Of a stretch of DNA of 64,000 nucleotides, positions 1-11,702 are shown in pieces (position 1 is the stretch's first letter; each line of letters begins with the position of its first letter). Source of the stretch: Buxus sempervirens (lineage: Eukaryota; Streptophyta; Magnoliopsida; Buxales; Buxaceae); assembly GCA_947561395.2 (NCBI GenBank), contig OX387190.1, positions 14,750,858-14,814,857 of the forward strand, written 5' to 3'. The notes under the pieces are model-generated. The model saw only the letters and a list, made by a program, of their open reading frames with translations, was not told where the DNA came from and did no database searches. A program made the translations under genes and the position numbers.

Positions 1-300
1 TAATGATCTCTAAACCTATACAGGAATAAAATAATCCTCTTCCTGTTAGTCAACAAAATCCCCTGGAGTATCTACCCCTGCAGCGTCCTGTCCCAGAATA
101 TCTGAAAACAAAACCGATAAAATGAATATATGAGAAATAACATCTCAGTAGTGCTTGAGCGCTGTCGAGCGCCCTGGCAATCAGCTCAGTGCCTAACAGG
201 GCGCTCGAGCGTGATCGTAGGCGACCGTTCAAACTCGCAAAAACCTGAGTTTTCCGAATTTTGCGAAATTTCAAACTAAAATCAAATAACACCAAACCAA
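1..300 (-). mobile_element. Ty3/gypsy LTR fragment (family F), cut by the window edge
   Basis: On the minus strand this stretch has the same order of parts as the LTRs of families B, C and D further on: a GC-rich word cluster (227-153), a small hairpin (about 146-132), a pyrimidine-rich tract ending TTTTCAG (102-104), then a short open frame of 29 codons (102-16) broken by one internal TAA. It lies just downstream, in minus-strand sense, of the decayed integrase at 606-460, so it is probably the 3' LTR of that element. The start of the LTR cannot be placed, and the other end lies outside the window. Confidence 0.5.
153..227. repeat. GC-rich word cluster in LTR F
   Basis: Repeated variants of GCTTGAGCG, TCGAGCGCCC and GCGCTCGAGCG occur in both orientations within about 75 bp, in an otherwise AT-rich LTR. 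The same words recur in LTR families C and D. Confidence 0.6.
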
Positions 301-459
301 CACTTCGAAATCATTCTAAAAGAACCTCTAGACATGTTAGATCAGTTTAAACAAAATAAAACTTCGTTTATAAATCAAATCGAATCAAAACCCATCGAAT
401 AAACACACTTTAATAGTTTTTAAAGAATTCTGAAACATCAATATAAACCTATGAAAATC

Positions 460-606
460 TGGTATAAAACAACATGGTTTGCTTCAAAAATCATAGCAGC
501 ACTACGAAAATCTAAGGTACAAGCTCTTAACATGTCCTTAATAACTTCTCTCTCCATATGCTCATTTGTCTAAGGGTGGAAATCCATACTTAAATTAAGG
601 CGTGTC
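460..606 (-). pseudogene. Ty3/gypsy integrase core, second half (element P)
   Basis: The minus-strand translation resumes the integrase core exactly where solo LTR A1 interrupted it. It reads RLNLSMDFHP, then NEHMEREVIKDMLRACTLDF, matching the usual gypsy pattern of FSTAFHPQTDGQSERV followed by LEDMLRACVLDF. The reading frame has stops. The region after it (459-301) has no recognisable coding sequence, so the C-terminal part of the integrase is missing. Confidence 0.65.
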
Positions 607-1554
607 TGTGAGACATGGGAAAAAATCAATTCAATTACTTCTTCTATCATCACGCGGGATTGGTTAAAAACATAGAATCGCCACCATTCTGTTTAGGTGA
701 GAATGGACACCAAAATATCAAATAAGCACAAAAGGCAAATTTAGGGTAAAAATAACCCTCTAAAAAAAAACAACCAGAGATGGGTAAGGGGATTAGGTTA
801 TGAACAGGGGAAGGTGTTAGGCACCCCTATTCATCCACACAAGGTGGTTGCCAGGTATTGTTCATGTTAAAATAAAGGAAAAAGGGCTTGCTATAAAAAT
901 CATAAGAAAGACAAAACTGTATGGTTTTTTCATACGAATATCCTGATTGATCCAGAACTTTCAAATATGATCATACCATTCCTAGGGTTTCATGATCAAA
1001 ATAAAATTGAGATAAAATCAAATAAAACCAATCTAAAGTGAAAACTTCAAAATCTGGCTTCAAGTTAAATTTTAGAGATCTAGAAAAATATGATTTTTAT
1101 AAAATATTGCAAATTTGAACTTGAATCATCCAGGACATAGATATAGCTCAAATTTCACATTAAATCAAGAAATCAAAACAAAAAATACCCACGTTGATGA
1201 AGAACATCAAAAGGGGAGAACTTAGACCGTAGGGTCTTCTCTCAATAATGAAAAAGGACTCAAAAATCACATCATGAAACCCTAGAATTTACTTTCAGGC
1301 TTCTGGATCCAGATCTACCATATTGATCATGATGGATCTAGGATCATAGCCTAATATCACAAAAATCACGAAAACAGTGCTGTAGGTGCAAATATGTGGA
1401 AAATCCAAATTTTAGCAAAAAGTGGGGATCTCATGTTATAAACATCATGATCATCATAGATTCATTCAGATTCATCATAAAAACAATTAAACATGATCAG
1501 GATATTCAAAGCAGCCATATCTCACAAATTAGAGCACATGGGGGTCTACCCTAC

Positions 1555-1810
1555 GGATCCACCTGTTCTCTTTTCCCCTAGCTCTCTCTTCACGTTTTAC
1601 GGCTAGAGAAGATTCTTGAGGTACTTGGAGATAGGTTTGGGTACACAAACACAATCAAAGGCTTTATTCTATAAAAAAGGAGAAAAACAGATATGGGGTC
1701 CTATTCTAGGGATCCACCTGTTCTCTTTTCCCCTAGCTCTCTCTTCACGTTTTACGGCTAGAGAAACTCTTGAGGTACTTAGAGACAAGTTTAGGAATAC
1801 AAGATAAAAG
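1555..1810. repeat. 155 bp tandem duplication inside solo LTR A1
   Basis: A block starting GGATCCACCTGTTC and ending at the AGAGAA stretch occurs at 1555 and again at 1710, followed each time by a similar TTGAGGTACTT segment. The homologous LTR A2 has only one such segment, so the duplication is private to A1. Confidence 0.75.
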
Positions 1811-2202
1811 ATGGCCTTATTCTACAGCAATAGAGAAGATCCTATTACTTCTAGAATTGAAGACAGAAAATAAAAGGGAAAAGGGACTTACCTGGATTGA
1901 GCAAGCAGAGCAGCAGGGATTCCTCTCTTCTCTTGGAGCTCCTTGGACTTCAAATTTTCGTGGCCCTTTGCTTAAGGATCTCACCTCTATTTATAGGCAA
2001 ACCCAGGGGCATGGCTGGTCCAAAGGGATATACCATGATCCACCAGATTGGATTGAAAATAAGGATAATGCCCATCCATGACCAAATAGGATAAATAAGA
2101 GATTTCAAAGGGATAAATGAGAGAATTCGAATCTCTCAGAGAGATATTTGGGTGCAGATAAGGCTCCAAAATCGAAAAAGGATAGATTCGCACAAAAACC
2201 CC

Positions 2203-2315
2203 CGTGCCCGTATATATATTACGGGCGCGCCCTACCCGTATTATTAATACGGGCACGCCGTGCCCGTATATCAACTGCGGGCATGACCAGACCGTAAACA
2301 AAATACGGGCATGAC
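2203..2315. repeat. GC-rich word cluster in LTR A1
   Basis: GCCCGTA (two copies) and TACGGGC (three copies), plus near variants, are packed in about 110 bp upstream of the TATA box in minus-strand sense. The same words fill the equivalent place in family O LTRs. The sister copy A2 has different words here. Confidence 0.75.
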
Positions 2316-2413
2316 CAGTTTGGCCAGATTTTATACTTTTTTGACCTGTTTCAAATCCCAATTAATATTTTCAATTATTTTCTCATTTTGTAGTGCAATT
2401 TGGGGTGTCTACA

Positions 2414-2680
2414 GTGTCCCCGTGACAAGCTTAGATTCTGCCAAAATTGTGTATGTCTATTAGATATAATAGAGGAGCATATTGCCTGCAATCTTAGTAC
2501 TCCTCAGATATATATAATTTACTCAAATTGCCTAAAGATCCAGTCTACTGGACTAGAGAAAGTGAACACTTCTTGTCAATCTATCAATTATTACCCATAT
2601 GCTATCTGAACCTTATCAGGTCCTTGAAAACCCCTCAATGAAATCTGTAGTAATGCCACCCACTTCCAATCAGCTATCGG
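2414..2680 (-). pseudogene. Ty3/gypsy integrase core, first half (element P)
   Basis: The minus-strand translation contains SWKWVALLQISLRGF and IICSSIISNRHTQFWQNL-like segments, corresponding to the WE(H)ITMDFV start and the IVSDRDPRFTSRFWKSL centre of gypsy integrases. Several stops and frame changes show it is dead. Solo LTR A1 cuts it at 2413; the remainder lies at 606-460. Confidence 0.65.
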
Positions 2681-2789
2681 CAGTAGTTGTAATAATTAGG
2701 CTGGCCTCTGATGCTCCACCTTAACCTGCTAATAGGTTAGGCAATCCTGGCGCATACTTGGCCCCTCAACTGGCACTAGCAGAGATTCC
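2681..2789 (-). pseudogene. Decayed linker between RNase H and integrase (element P)
   Basis: This joins the two recognisable domains of the same minus-strand pol. No motif can be read in it. Confidence 0.4.
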
Positions 2790-3112
2790 CATATTGTGCG
2801 CTAGGAGGCTTCGCTTCTTGCAGCTCAAGGCATCAGCCACAACATTGGGTTTCTCCGAATGATACAACAAAGAGAGATCATAATTGTTTATTAACTCCAT
2901 TCACCTACGTTGTCTCAGGTTTAATTCTTTTTGAGAAAATAGGTATTTGAGTCTTTGTGGTCACAATATATCTCAAAAATTTCACCACACAAATAATGTT
3001 CCATATCTTCAATGTAAAGACAACGGCTGCTAATTCAAGGTCAGATATTGGATAATTTAGCTCATGAGGCTTTAATTGTCGAGAGAGTTGAGATTTAATG
3101 CTTTTGTCCCTT
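2790..3112 (-). pseudogene. Ty3/gypsy RNase H domain (element P)
   Basis: Minus-strand frames give RQLKPHELNYP, then AAVVFTLKIW, then segments matching YSDHKSLKYLFSQKELN and RRWMELIKDYD, and finally the ADALSRK-type end of the domain. This is the usual order in plant chromovirus-type pol. It needs several frame changes and contains stops. Homology stops near 3112, and no reverse transcriptase can be found to its right. Confidence 0.75.
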
Positions 3113-3557
3113 GGCTAAGCATCATAAGGGAATCATTTGGTGTATTGGATCCCATTTCTATATTCTTAATGGGCTTCAATACAGAAGAAGGAAATAGTGG
3201 TTTATGAGATAGATGTGCTATTTATTTTGTGGATTTCAGTATTTCTGTTGATGGTGTTTGAGTTTCTCATGGTTGGTCAAGAAAGTTAACATCTATTATT
3301 GTCATGATTTCAAGAAGCACTATTTGTAAGGTTGGTAAATGAGTAGCCTTGTTTTACGTTATGGCTCCCTTCAAGGCCTTCTTAGAGTATTGGCTTTCAA
3401 GCGTTCTTTCTTATGTTGTCTTGTGAACTACTTTTTACATTTCTAAATGACTTCAAGGCACATGAACTCCTTTTTACATTTCTTGCCCTTTCTCTTGCTT
3501 GTCATTGTTATTGAAGGCGAATTGTCCCATAAGGCCCAAGTTGGCTTGGTTGGCTCA
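3113..3557. other. Anonymous sequence left of solo LTR D
   Basis: No coding region, terminal repeat or known element was recognised. It continues directly into 8256 once solo LTR D is removed. Confidence 0.5.
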
Positions 3558-4307
3558 TGAGGTGTAAGGACCTGGTCAAAATTTGAAGCAATAAATAGGG
3601 TTCAAATCTGACCAAGTCAAGAGTCCTATTGTAGCTTATATTTGATTGATCAAAGTAGGAAGTTTGGGTGTATGCATATACACAATATCGGGACTCTTTG
3701 GATCTTTAGTATTGGGCAGATCTACGATTGTAACGCAATCCATTTAATTTGTGGGCCTTATGGTAACTTTACTCCCTAATTGGATTGATAAGAAGGATTA
3801 GGGAAACACTAATCCTTATTTTCCAAAAGAAAGGGGACAGCTACATTAAGGATGACGGTTGGGAGAAGCAAGAAAGGTTTGGGGCTTTTTGGTTTGCAGA
3901 GATCTTGAAGAACCCATTAATCCTTGTTTCAAGACTCAAGTTATAACATGTAAGTGGGATTAATACGTTTCCTATGATCTTATGCATATATTCTTTATTA
4001 ATAGTTGAATGATTTGTATATACCATATACCAATCTGTTCTTGTTGAACGCATCTGAGTATATATGTTTCGTATGAGATTATTTTGCACATGCTATATGT
4101 TGATGAAATTAGTTGTGGTTGTACTCTTACGACCAAATCATGTATATGAGATGAGACTTATATTGATAAGTTCTGATGCAATTATTGCAGGGTTTTGTTT
4201 TAGATTGATGATATATATGATGAATTGATATGGTTTTGATTGGTTATGAATTGAAATAGAGAACAATCGGAGGTTGAAAAGTCTGCAAATCGGAATCTGG
4301 CTAGGTC

Positions 4308-4590
4308 GCTTGACACACCGCTTGAGCGTGAGTGTTGGGCGACCAACCTGAAGAGTATTTTTAGGAGGGTGCTCAACACATTGCTCAAGCAATGTGTCAA
4401 GTGCCCCTTTAATTTGTTTTTGGGGAGGATGCGTCAAGCACCCCCTTTATTATGCTTTTTGGGAGGATGCTCAACACATTGCTCAAGCAATGTGTCAAGC
4501 GCCCCTTACATAAACCATTCATTATTAATTTCCTTTTCATAAAATACATCGCTAGACATGGGGCTCAAGCATGGGGGTTGAGCGCCCACC
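4308..4590. repeat. Word cluster in LTR D
   Basis: Repeats of GCTTGAGCG, GCTCAAGCAATGTGTCAAG and GAGCGCCC-like words occur in both orientations. A segment of about 95 bp (GGAGGATGCTCAACAC to CGCCCC) is repeated nearly exactly between 4362 and 4505. Confidence 0.65.
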
Positions 4591-4824
4591 CTTCTGAGTA
4601 TATTTCGGGTATTTTGACATGTGTATTGAATTGCAGTGGTTAAGCAAAAGTCTATTTAATTTCTAGAAAATGATATTTTATAGTTTAATGCATCCTAATG
4701 CATGTATGCTTCACTGTTGAGCTTGATTAACTGAATCACTGAAATTTGGGAATTGTTTATGAATTATTGTGTTGAGATCAGGACATGATATGTGTAGTTG
4801 ATTATTTTGTTTGGAACATAGGTA

Positions 4825-5290
4825 CGTGGTGATAGTACTGCTAGTGAATTGCCAGTTCAGTACCCAGCATCCATGCTATGTCGGGATGATGATTGAATTG
4901 TACTGCTAGCATTTGCTAGTTCAGTACCCTATGTGTGTGTAAGGACCACTGGGATTTGATGTGATTGTAATGCTAGCTACGCTAGTTCAGTACCCGGTAT
5001 GTGATTAACCACTGGGATGATTGAGACATGATTGTACTGCTAGTCGCAAGAGTTCACTAGTCCAGTACCCAATATGAAAACTGGCAGACGGACCTATATG
5101 GTGGTATTTCTAGTTGTGAGAACATACACTAGTTAAGTAATCTGTCAATGATGTTCTATTAGGAGTGAGATTATTGCTAGTCTATACTAGTTCAGTACCC
5201 AGTAAGGGACGCCCATTGGAAGAGGATATTGAGATGATTTGTACTGTTAGCATACACTATGCCAATTCAATACCCAGCGTGACCTAATTG
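4825..5290. repeat. Degenerate minisatellite in LTR D
   Basis: About seven imperfect units share the phrase TACTGCTAG...CTAGTTCAGTACCC, spaced roughly 55-75 bp apart. Unit sequences have drifted, so the array is old. Confidence 0.7.
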
Positions 5291-6295
5291 TATACTGGGA
5301 TGTGAGGATGATATTGGTTGGTTATGGATTTATTTACATTGTGTTATTTATATTTCTGCAAGGCAACTTATAAAAATTCATAGGTAAGCATTTCTAACTC
5401 TTAGATTCAGGTGTATTTATTTGTTTTTATTCATGTTTAATTTATTGTTCTTATGTTAGAATGTATGATCCCTTATGTGGAATATTATTAATATTAAAAT
5501 ATATATGTAAATATGTTATGAACCAAACTTAGGAAAACTTTGCATGTTTATTGATAATAATTTTAAATACCTATTTGGTGTAAATATATTATTTAAATAA
5601 GGAATAATGTGCAGATTATCATATGAGGTGTATTGGCCTCACTTACAATGTAAAACCCCGATATTTTCTACATGATTTTTATTTGAAAAATAAAATTAAT
5701 AAGCTGTGTGTATGTAGGAAACTTGGTGGGCGAGCGTTGCACCGAATCAAGATGATTTAAATCTAGTCGAGCGGCAAAGTATATTGGGTAAGTATAAATA
5801 GTTAGCGCATTTAGACGCGTAGGTTTTGGGTTCTCGCATACTTTGTGTTGAATGAGTTGCGGCTGGTGATCTAGGGTTTTGGAGAGAAGAAGAAGACTGT
5901 GTGTTCCTTTTGATTAAGTGTTCAGCATCAAGGGTTCAGAGAAACTCTCGCGAACCGAAGGAGATTGGGTGGCGATCGACTTGTTGGATCGCTCTACGAG
6001 GAGTTTCTGTTGCAAAGCTTTGGAGCGTATAAGGTGAGTAGCACTCGTTTTGATTTATCGTTGGTTTTGATCTGTAAGATTTGTCGAAAGCATGGTTTTT
6101 GAATAAGTTCTGTTTGAGCGTGTGTTATTTTGATGGGTTTAGAGTCGTGATTATAAAGTTACTTAGATTAAATCTGAATCACGTTTAAAGGTATTTTGGT
6201 AATGGTAGAAGCATATACGAGTAGTTACAGAGGTCTAAATTTCGGCCAGTCATGGAGTTCTGAGATTAACAGAGAGTCGTGTATCGGAGGTAGGA

Positions 6296-6520
6296 TCCGT
6301 CGACTTGGCGCCTACCTAGCGCCAAGTGAAAGGGTCAGCGCAAGCTAAGTTCTTTGCTCTCGCCGAGTTCGGCCTAGCTCGCGCCAACCACGCGCGAGGT
6401 ATTTCCTTCTCTCGTTGAGTTCGCGTTTGTCTCGTGCCTGGTAACTATAGTCTGCGTGAAGTGATGTTTCGGTATACACTGAGTTCACGCCGACCTCGCG
6501 CCAGAGGTCAGCGCACCCAA
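6296..6520. repeat. GC-rich word cluster in LTR B1
   Basis: The words GGCGCC, AGCGCCAAG, CTCGCGCC and GAGTTCG recur in both orientations over about 225 bp. They are CpG-rich against a CpG-poor LTR. LTR B2 has related but different words at the same place (32516-32720). Confidence 0.65.
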
Positions 6521-7094
6521 TGGAAATTGCCGAAAGTTGGTTTTTGCCAATCCTAACCAATTTTTGATAACTCATACCCAAAGGCTAGATTAGGATATTA
6601 GAAACATTATATCCGTTCAAAACATTTGGGAGAGTATTGAATCAAATTCTGGGTATTTCTATAACTTGTCAAAAGGTGAATTTAAGGAAGCTAGGTAGGT
6701 TGTTGCTATTCATGATCCTATAAGTAAATGAGCCAGTTGGTTACATATTTTATCTGTTTTCTGATTTTAAATTTGTATAATCTGGTTTTGTTTGATATCA
6801 AAGGACTGAATAGTATTGAAAATGTTTTGTGTGAGTAAGAGGATTTTACTACATAAGTTTTGTTGTTGAGAGGTTGGGATACCTTCTAAATTTATATGAG
6901 TTGATGTTCTGGTTGGAACAACTTGTGATGAGTGTATTGGGATACACAGGATGGTAATCAGTGTGGGTTTATTGTTTTGCAAATACGCAGTTTTGTGAAC
7001 TTGTTAATTTGGTTTTGGGTTTAGCTTCCCTTGGATCCATGTTAAGCTTAGTAATGTGATGGTATTTGTTTGTTGGTGAAATTGCATGGCCTAG

Positions 7095-7250
7095 TGTGTT
7101 GCCACAACCGGTGTAGAGTAGCCAGATACCCTAAGTAGGCCTGGTTGTCAATGCTAATACCTGGAGTAGGCCGGCATTGGATGATGATACCCTGAGTAGG
7201 CTGTCATTTCAGAGTGTTCGATACCCTCAGTAGGCCGGAATTGTGTACAT
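7095..7250. repeat. Short repeat block in LTR B1
   Basis: Four imperfect units contain ATACCCTGAGTAGGCC followed by a variable segment. The B2 LTR carries the same block with AAACCCTGAGTAGGCC. Confidence 0.75.
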
Positions 7251-7472
7251 GGAGGTGTGGAGTGTCTCCTTGGCATGTGAATTAACCAACTTAAGCAATA
7301 CGCATGACATTGACCTTTCGTCGTTTTATTGGTACTGTGGTTGATATTTGATGTGAACTAATATTAGACTTCTGGATTTCCATCTCGTATTTATCTCTAT
7401 TGATGTATTGGTGTTGGTTATTTATCGGTGCATACTTTATAACTGTGGTTAACTATTTCTACATACATGTGC

Positions 7473-7601
7473 TACTCGCTGAGATATTCGTATCCCATTC
7501 CTTTGTTTTTGTTTTTGTTTTCAGATATTCATGGTGAGGCGCCTACTGGGGTAGATCCGACTGACACCTATAGGGAGGAAGATTATTACTACAATCCCTA
7601 G
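7473..7601 (+). promoter_or_regulatory. Predicted leader-intron 3' end and short ORF in LTR B1
   Basis: A CTACTCGCTGA segment leads into the hairpin GATA-TTCG-TATC (7483-7494), then a T-rich tract and TTTTCAG ending at 7524. A frame of 25 codons follows (7524-7601). It opens DIHGEAP and ends REEDYYYNP before TAG. With the donor at 6034 this predicts a 1491 nt intron lying wholly inside the LTR. Splicing is inferred only from the sites. Confidence 0.45.
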
Positions 7602-7855
7602 ACTAGTAGGTTTATTTTAGATTTAAACTTTGATTCATTTGATTTTGGGAAATGTAATAAAGTAGTTGAGGTGGATTCGTTTGACTTTACTTAAAGACTA
7701 TTTTGGACGACTTAGATAAGAATTTATTTGTGCACTCTGATATGGTATTAATTGCGTGATTATCCAACGATCACATTTATTTAGATCCTTACCTAACCCT
7801 CTGTGAGACGTGTTATATCTTTAATGAACAACACGAATCCGGGGCGTTACATACT

Positions 7856-7891
7856 GGGTTTCATTGAAACTCACCCCTTATATTTTTACAG
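7856..7891 (+). promoter_or_regulatory. Hairpin and predicted 3' splice site in LTR D
   Basis: GGGTTTC-ATT-GAAACTC (7856-7872) forms a stem with one G-U pair. TATTTTTACAG ends 19 nt later at 7891. Solo LTR B1 landed a few bases upstream of this hairpin. Confidence 0.45.
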
Positions 7892-8255
7892 GAAACCAGA
7901 AATCCAGAGGTAATGGAAATGAGGTAACAGGATGGTTATTGGAATGATGAAACATATTGTTGATTTTGTTATTGTTTTGGCAAGAATCTTAAAGTTGATG
8001 TATTTTATGAACCATTGGGGTTCAAGATTGTAACTGGTTGTAATTGGTTAAACAATGATTCGGGCTGGTTAAATTTTTGTTTTTGCATTGTTATATTGGT
8101 TTAATTTCCACTGTAACTCTGGTTGAAGAAATATTAAATGAAATTGTTAAGTATTTATTGGGAAATAAATGTATTTTAGGATTTGCTTACGAGCAAGGTT
8201 ACCTCAGTCCTATTCATGCATATTAAGTCGTGATGTGAGGATTCAGGGCGTGACA

Positions 8256-10151
8256 TGAGGCCAACCTTTTTCGGTTTCAGTCATGTAAGTCCCATGGATT
8301 CTTTCATGCTCTTCAGAATCAACTGACAAGTGCAGCACCTTGTAACCAGAAATTCTATTCATAAGCAACAAGATTGCCAAACTGATGAATATTTTCAGTG
8401 ACTATCTGTTTTTAGTGGAGTGTTGAAGATAAAATATTTAATAAATAGAGCTGAGTGCAAGAGATGAATATGTACCATGTTATTGTGATGGACATGTCCA
8501 CTGTGTCATTTAGTAGTAATGGCATCTTATTTGGATTAGTTTCTAATTATGTTACATTGGTTTTTCTTATTCTTTGTCTTTATGGTAACTAATAATTTGA
8601 AAGAAGAAAAAGATGGAATCAACTTGATTTGAAGGATAATTGAAAATTCTTATACCTTCTAACCCGTTTTTAGAGATTTTTGTATTTGTGTATATAATTT
8701 ATATTTTTATATTTTTTAATATTCAACATACAATATATCTATTTACAGTGTTTCAACATAGTTAATTTTTTATAAAACTACAGTACATTATATTATAATG
8801 TTCTGATACAGTTGATAACAAAAAATTTAACTGGACACATTTAAACTGAAGTTTGACAGACCTTGTAACGTCTTGTGTAAGAGGAAGATACCATGACTGG
8901 TTTGAAGTTTTAGGAATTGGTAAAAAGGGATTATCAAATGATTATTAGTTGTAAAGACTGGTAATGTAAGATGGAAATAGTCAGCTACTCTTCCAAAATA
9001 TTTCTGTCCTTCCCTATGTTTCTCTATGTTTTTCTTTTTCATCATCATCTCATTTATTCTAATCCTATTTTGTACACATGATACCAGAGCACTCATTCAT
9101 CTCAACCATGGTCTGATTTTACCGTATCTCATTCGGTTTCCTTTTTAAACAAAGTCCTAGAGTCAAGGTTCAAAATATTGTGTCTTGATAATGTATTGGT
9201 TCATCAAACAAGGGATATATATTCTTAGATCACATGGAAACACCATAAGAGGGAAGAAAAAAGGGTAAAATCATGGGTATGTTGGTTATGCATGAAAACT
9301 CATGGATACTTGAATGAAAAGAGTTTAGATTCAAAGATTAGCTAAAGATATGAAGAAAATCTAAGAGTAAGAAAAATCAAACACAGAGTTTAACATGGTT
9401 CGGCAACTGCCTACATCCATGAGAAGGGGAAGATTTCAATCATGTCTTTAGACTATAAAAGAGTCCATTATATAGTTACAATCACCAATAAAATGGAAAG
9501 AATCCAATCCCAACAAATCAGCCACAAAATATGTTAATGGAAAGCCTTAGAATTGGAAAGTTTCAATTCTTTCCTATAACACTCCCCCTAAACCGTTAAC
9601 AAGATACAATAAATTAATATTAATTTTCATATCATGTGCTTACACAATATATATTAATGTGGATAAAAACTAGTGCATGCACGATCACATGGAAACTCTA
9701 AAAAAATTTGATTAAATACCGCATAAACTAGTAAAAAAAAATTAATATTAGCTGAAAATGATTGATATATAAATAATTCTTTTCACATACAATGGCGATT
9801 ACCATAATACTCATGGATTTCTCTCCTTTGGCACTTGAAGATATTTTCCATGCAATTCATTTCAATGACATCATTCCAAACTTCTTAGCAGTCTAAATAA
9901 ATATAATATTACCACTTATGAAGGACCACATGCTATTCCATGACTAAGTCATAAGAAAACATTTGTCTTGTAGCTACTCATCAAACCCAAGATCTGATTC
10001 GGCTTGTAGATTTTGAAGAATAAATTTTGACTTGCATCTATCTCCAAGAAAAAAAAACTCTGGTGGATTGAGCCCAAAGAAGATAATTTGCTCCATTCTG
10101 TTTTATGATAGTTATTTGAAGCCCAAAATAGGATCAAATTTCTAATGGATG
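8256..10151. other. Anonymous AT-rich sequence
   Basis: No gene was recognised. About 9340-9600 holds AACATGGTTCGGCAACTGCC and an ACACTCCCCCTA phrase of a kind often seen in plant repeats, but no ends or duplication could be defined. Confidence 0.4.
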
Positions 10152-10159
10152 CTTTATAG

Positions 10160-10295
10160 GCAAGGTTTAAAAACCTGGTATCGGGTTTGGTATTGGCCCA
10201 GCCTGATAATTCCGGAAAAACCCCAAGTATCGGGTTTATGCTTGGTTATCGCCTTGAGGCGATACTTCTCGGTATTGGCCAATACTTAAAACCTT
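10160..10295. mobile_element. hAT-like MITE
   Basis: About 136 bp with inverted ends (GCAAGGTTTAAAAACC at the left; the right end read in reverse starts AAGGTTTTAAG) and subterminal CGGTAT/ATACTTCTCGG words in both orientations. It is flanked by TTTATAG on both sides (10153-10159 and 10297-10303). Counted as 8 bp the copies are CTTTATAG and ATTTATAG, one mismatch, which suits hAT. It has no coding capacity. Confidence 0.65.
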
Positions 10296-10303
10296 ATTTA
10301 TAG

Positions 10304-11297
10304 ATTCTGTTACACCAGCCAGTACACCCAATTACATGAGTGTAGGATATTACATAGCCACATTCTTCAGAAACATGGTAGCACTAAAGGTGGAGAACAA
10401 TCTTGTAGAATCTCCTCAGAACGATAAAATAGAAGTTTCTTGTCACTAAATAACAGTAGCTATAGAACAGCAGTTCAAGTAATGGAATATCAGAAACAGC
10501 AGATCTCCATCCTTGAAAGAATCAACAGTGGTCCACATTCCACAATTAGCCAACTACAATTCACATGAAGAGTTTCTCACCTAAAATAACATGCAATCAA
10601 GCATTTAGGTTGTTGCGAATGGAAGAAAAGATGTAAAAGAAAAAAAACATGGTGGTCCAAGGATTTTGCTTGAGATACGAATCAGAGGAAGAAGGGAAAA
10701 AAAGGTAGAAGAAAGAGATTAGCTTAGAGCGCATCTAGAGGATTAGTTCCCTGATACCGTACTTTCAATCTATATATGAATAAGAGAAGATGAAGCAGGA
10801 GAGAGAGGGAAAAAAATGTAAAGTGAAGAAAAGAGAGATACTGACCAGATTGTTCAACTGCTCTTCACCATTTGCTTTATATTAGTTTTGAAATTTTTAG
10901 AAGTACCTTTCTAATCCTCAACTTCAACACATATTTATCATAAATGGATAATTTATTTCTGTTATAATATGAATATAAATGTGTAGAGATCAAGAAGACC
11001 AACAGCAGTAAAAGTGCTTGGCTGAACATATAAAAAGAAATATCAATTCTAATAAGCAATAATGCTGTCAAACATCTGAGAGGAATATTATTATTATTAA
11101 TTCCTAAAAAGAATTTTATAATAGAGATTTTGTTACCTTGCTATTTAGTAGTTCATATTTAATGACTTATATTCTTACTCTTTATTTCTCTTCTTCTAAC
11201 TTTCTTTCACAGATTTTTGTTTCTTATTGGAATCATGATTTGGTCACGTAAATTTGAGACCAAGAGATCTACCTATAAGAAGGTTTGAGAGTATGCG
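10304..11297. other. Anonymous AT-rich sequence
   Basis: No coding region or repeat structure was recognised. Confidence 0.4.
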
Positions 11298-11482
11298 TAT
11301 TGAAGGGCCTAAGCGGGTAAGGGGAAGGCCTAAATAGACATGGATGGAGTGTACAAAACAAGACTTACAAAAAAGCAAATTACTTGAAAATATGATTTTT
11401 GATAGAGCGGGGTGGAAAGACAAGATTCGTATCGCTGACCCCACTTTGGTGGGAATTGGCTTATGATGATGATGATGATGAT
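11298..11482 (+). mobile_element. RTE-type LINE, 3' tail
   Basis: The plus-strand frame ending at TGA (11464-11466) reads RGRPK-stop-TWMEC, then DRAGWKDKIRIADPTLVGI. This is the conserved C-terminal end of plant RTE/BovB-like reverse transcriptases. The coding end is followed at once by a (TGA)n-type tail, typical of RTE elements. One internal TAG and the short length show a 5'-truncated dead copy. Confidence 0.75.
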
Positions 11483-11581
11483 AATCAGAAACATGATTTC
11501 TTTTTCATTTTTTTTCAGTTCTTGTATAGCCATATTTTGTATAGGGGCATTTGTGGCTGAGATTTTTTTTTTCTCTTTTTT

Positions 11582-11702
11582 ATTTTTATTTTTTAGTTTC
11601 CCTTCATTTTTAATATTCACAAAAATTTATCTAAATTTTTTTGTTTTTATTTTTTAGTTTCCCTTCATTTTTAATATTCACAAAAATTTATCTAAATTTT
11701 TT
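11582..11702. repeat. 61 bp tandem duplication
   Basis: The segment GTTTCCCTTCATTTTTAATA plus its AT-rich flanks is present twice with a period of 61 bp and almost no difference. Confidence 0.85.

Larger units (their letters stand above)
607..2413 (-). mobile_element. Solo LTR A1 (Tat-type family A)
   Basis: Read on the minus strand it begins TGTAGACACCCC at 2413 and ends CCCATGTCTCACA at 607. It is flanked by a perfect 5 bp direct repeat GTGTC (602-606 and 2414-2418) and has no internal region, so it is a solo LTR left by LTR-LTR recombination. It interrupts an integrase frame that reads on across the repeat. A TATA box (CTATAAATAG) lies at about 1988-1998 and a strong 5' splice site (CCAG/GTAAG) at about 1887-1895. 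The homologous copy A2 lies at 20960-23204. Confidence 0.9.
5649..7851 (+). mobile_element. Solo LTR B1 nested in solo LTR D
   Basis: It begins TGTAAAACCCCG and ends GGGGCGTTACA, matching the ends of B2 at 31667 and 50048. It is 2203 bp long with no internal region. The flanks TACAA and TACTG are imperfect, but removing the LTR restores CTTACTGGGTTTC of LTR D, which fits an old 5 bp duplication. A TATA box (AGTATAAATAG) lies at about 5795, a 5' splice site (AAG/GTGAGT) at 6034 and a 3' splice site (TTTTCAG) at 7524. Confidence 0.8.
3563..8255 (+). mobile_element. Solo LTR D (Ty3/gypsy), split by solo LTR B1
   Basis: It begins TGTAAGGACCTGG and ends AGGGCGTGACA, with perfect 5 bp direct repeats TGAGG at 3558-3562 and 8256-8260. 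Without the nested LTR (5649-7851) it is about 2.5 kb. It carries a GC-rich word cluster, an array of degenerate repeats, and a hairpin followed by a predicted 3' splice site near its end. There is no internal coding region, so it is a solo LTR. Family assignment beyond Ty3/gypsy chromovirus-like rests on shared LTR architecture with family C, which has a readable gag. Confidence 0.85.
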
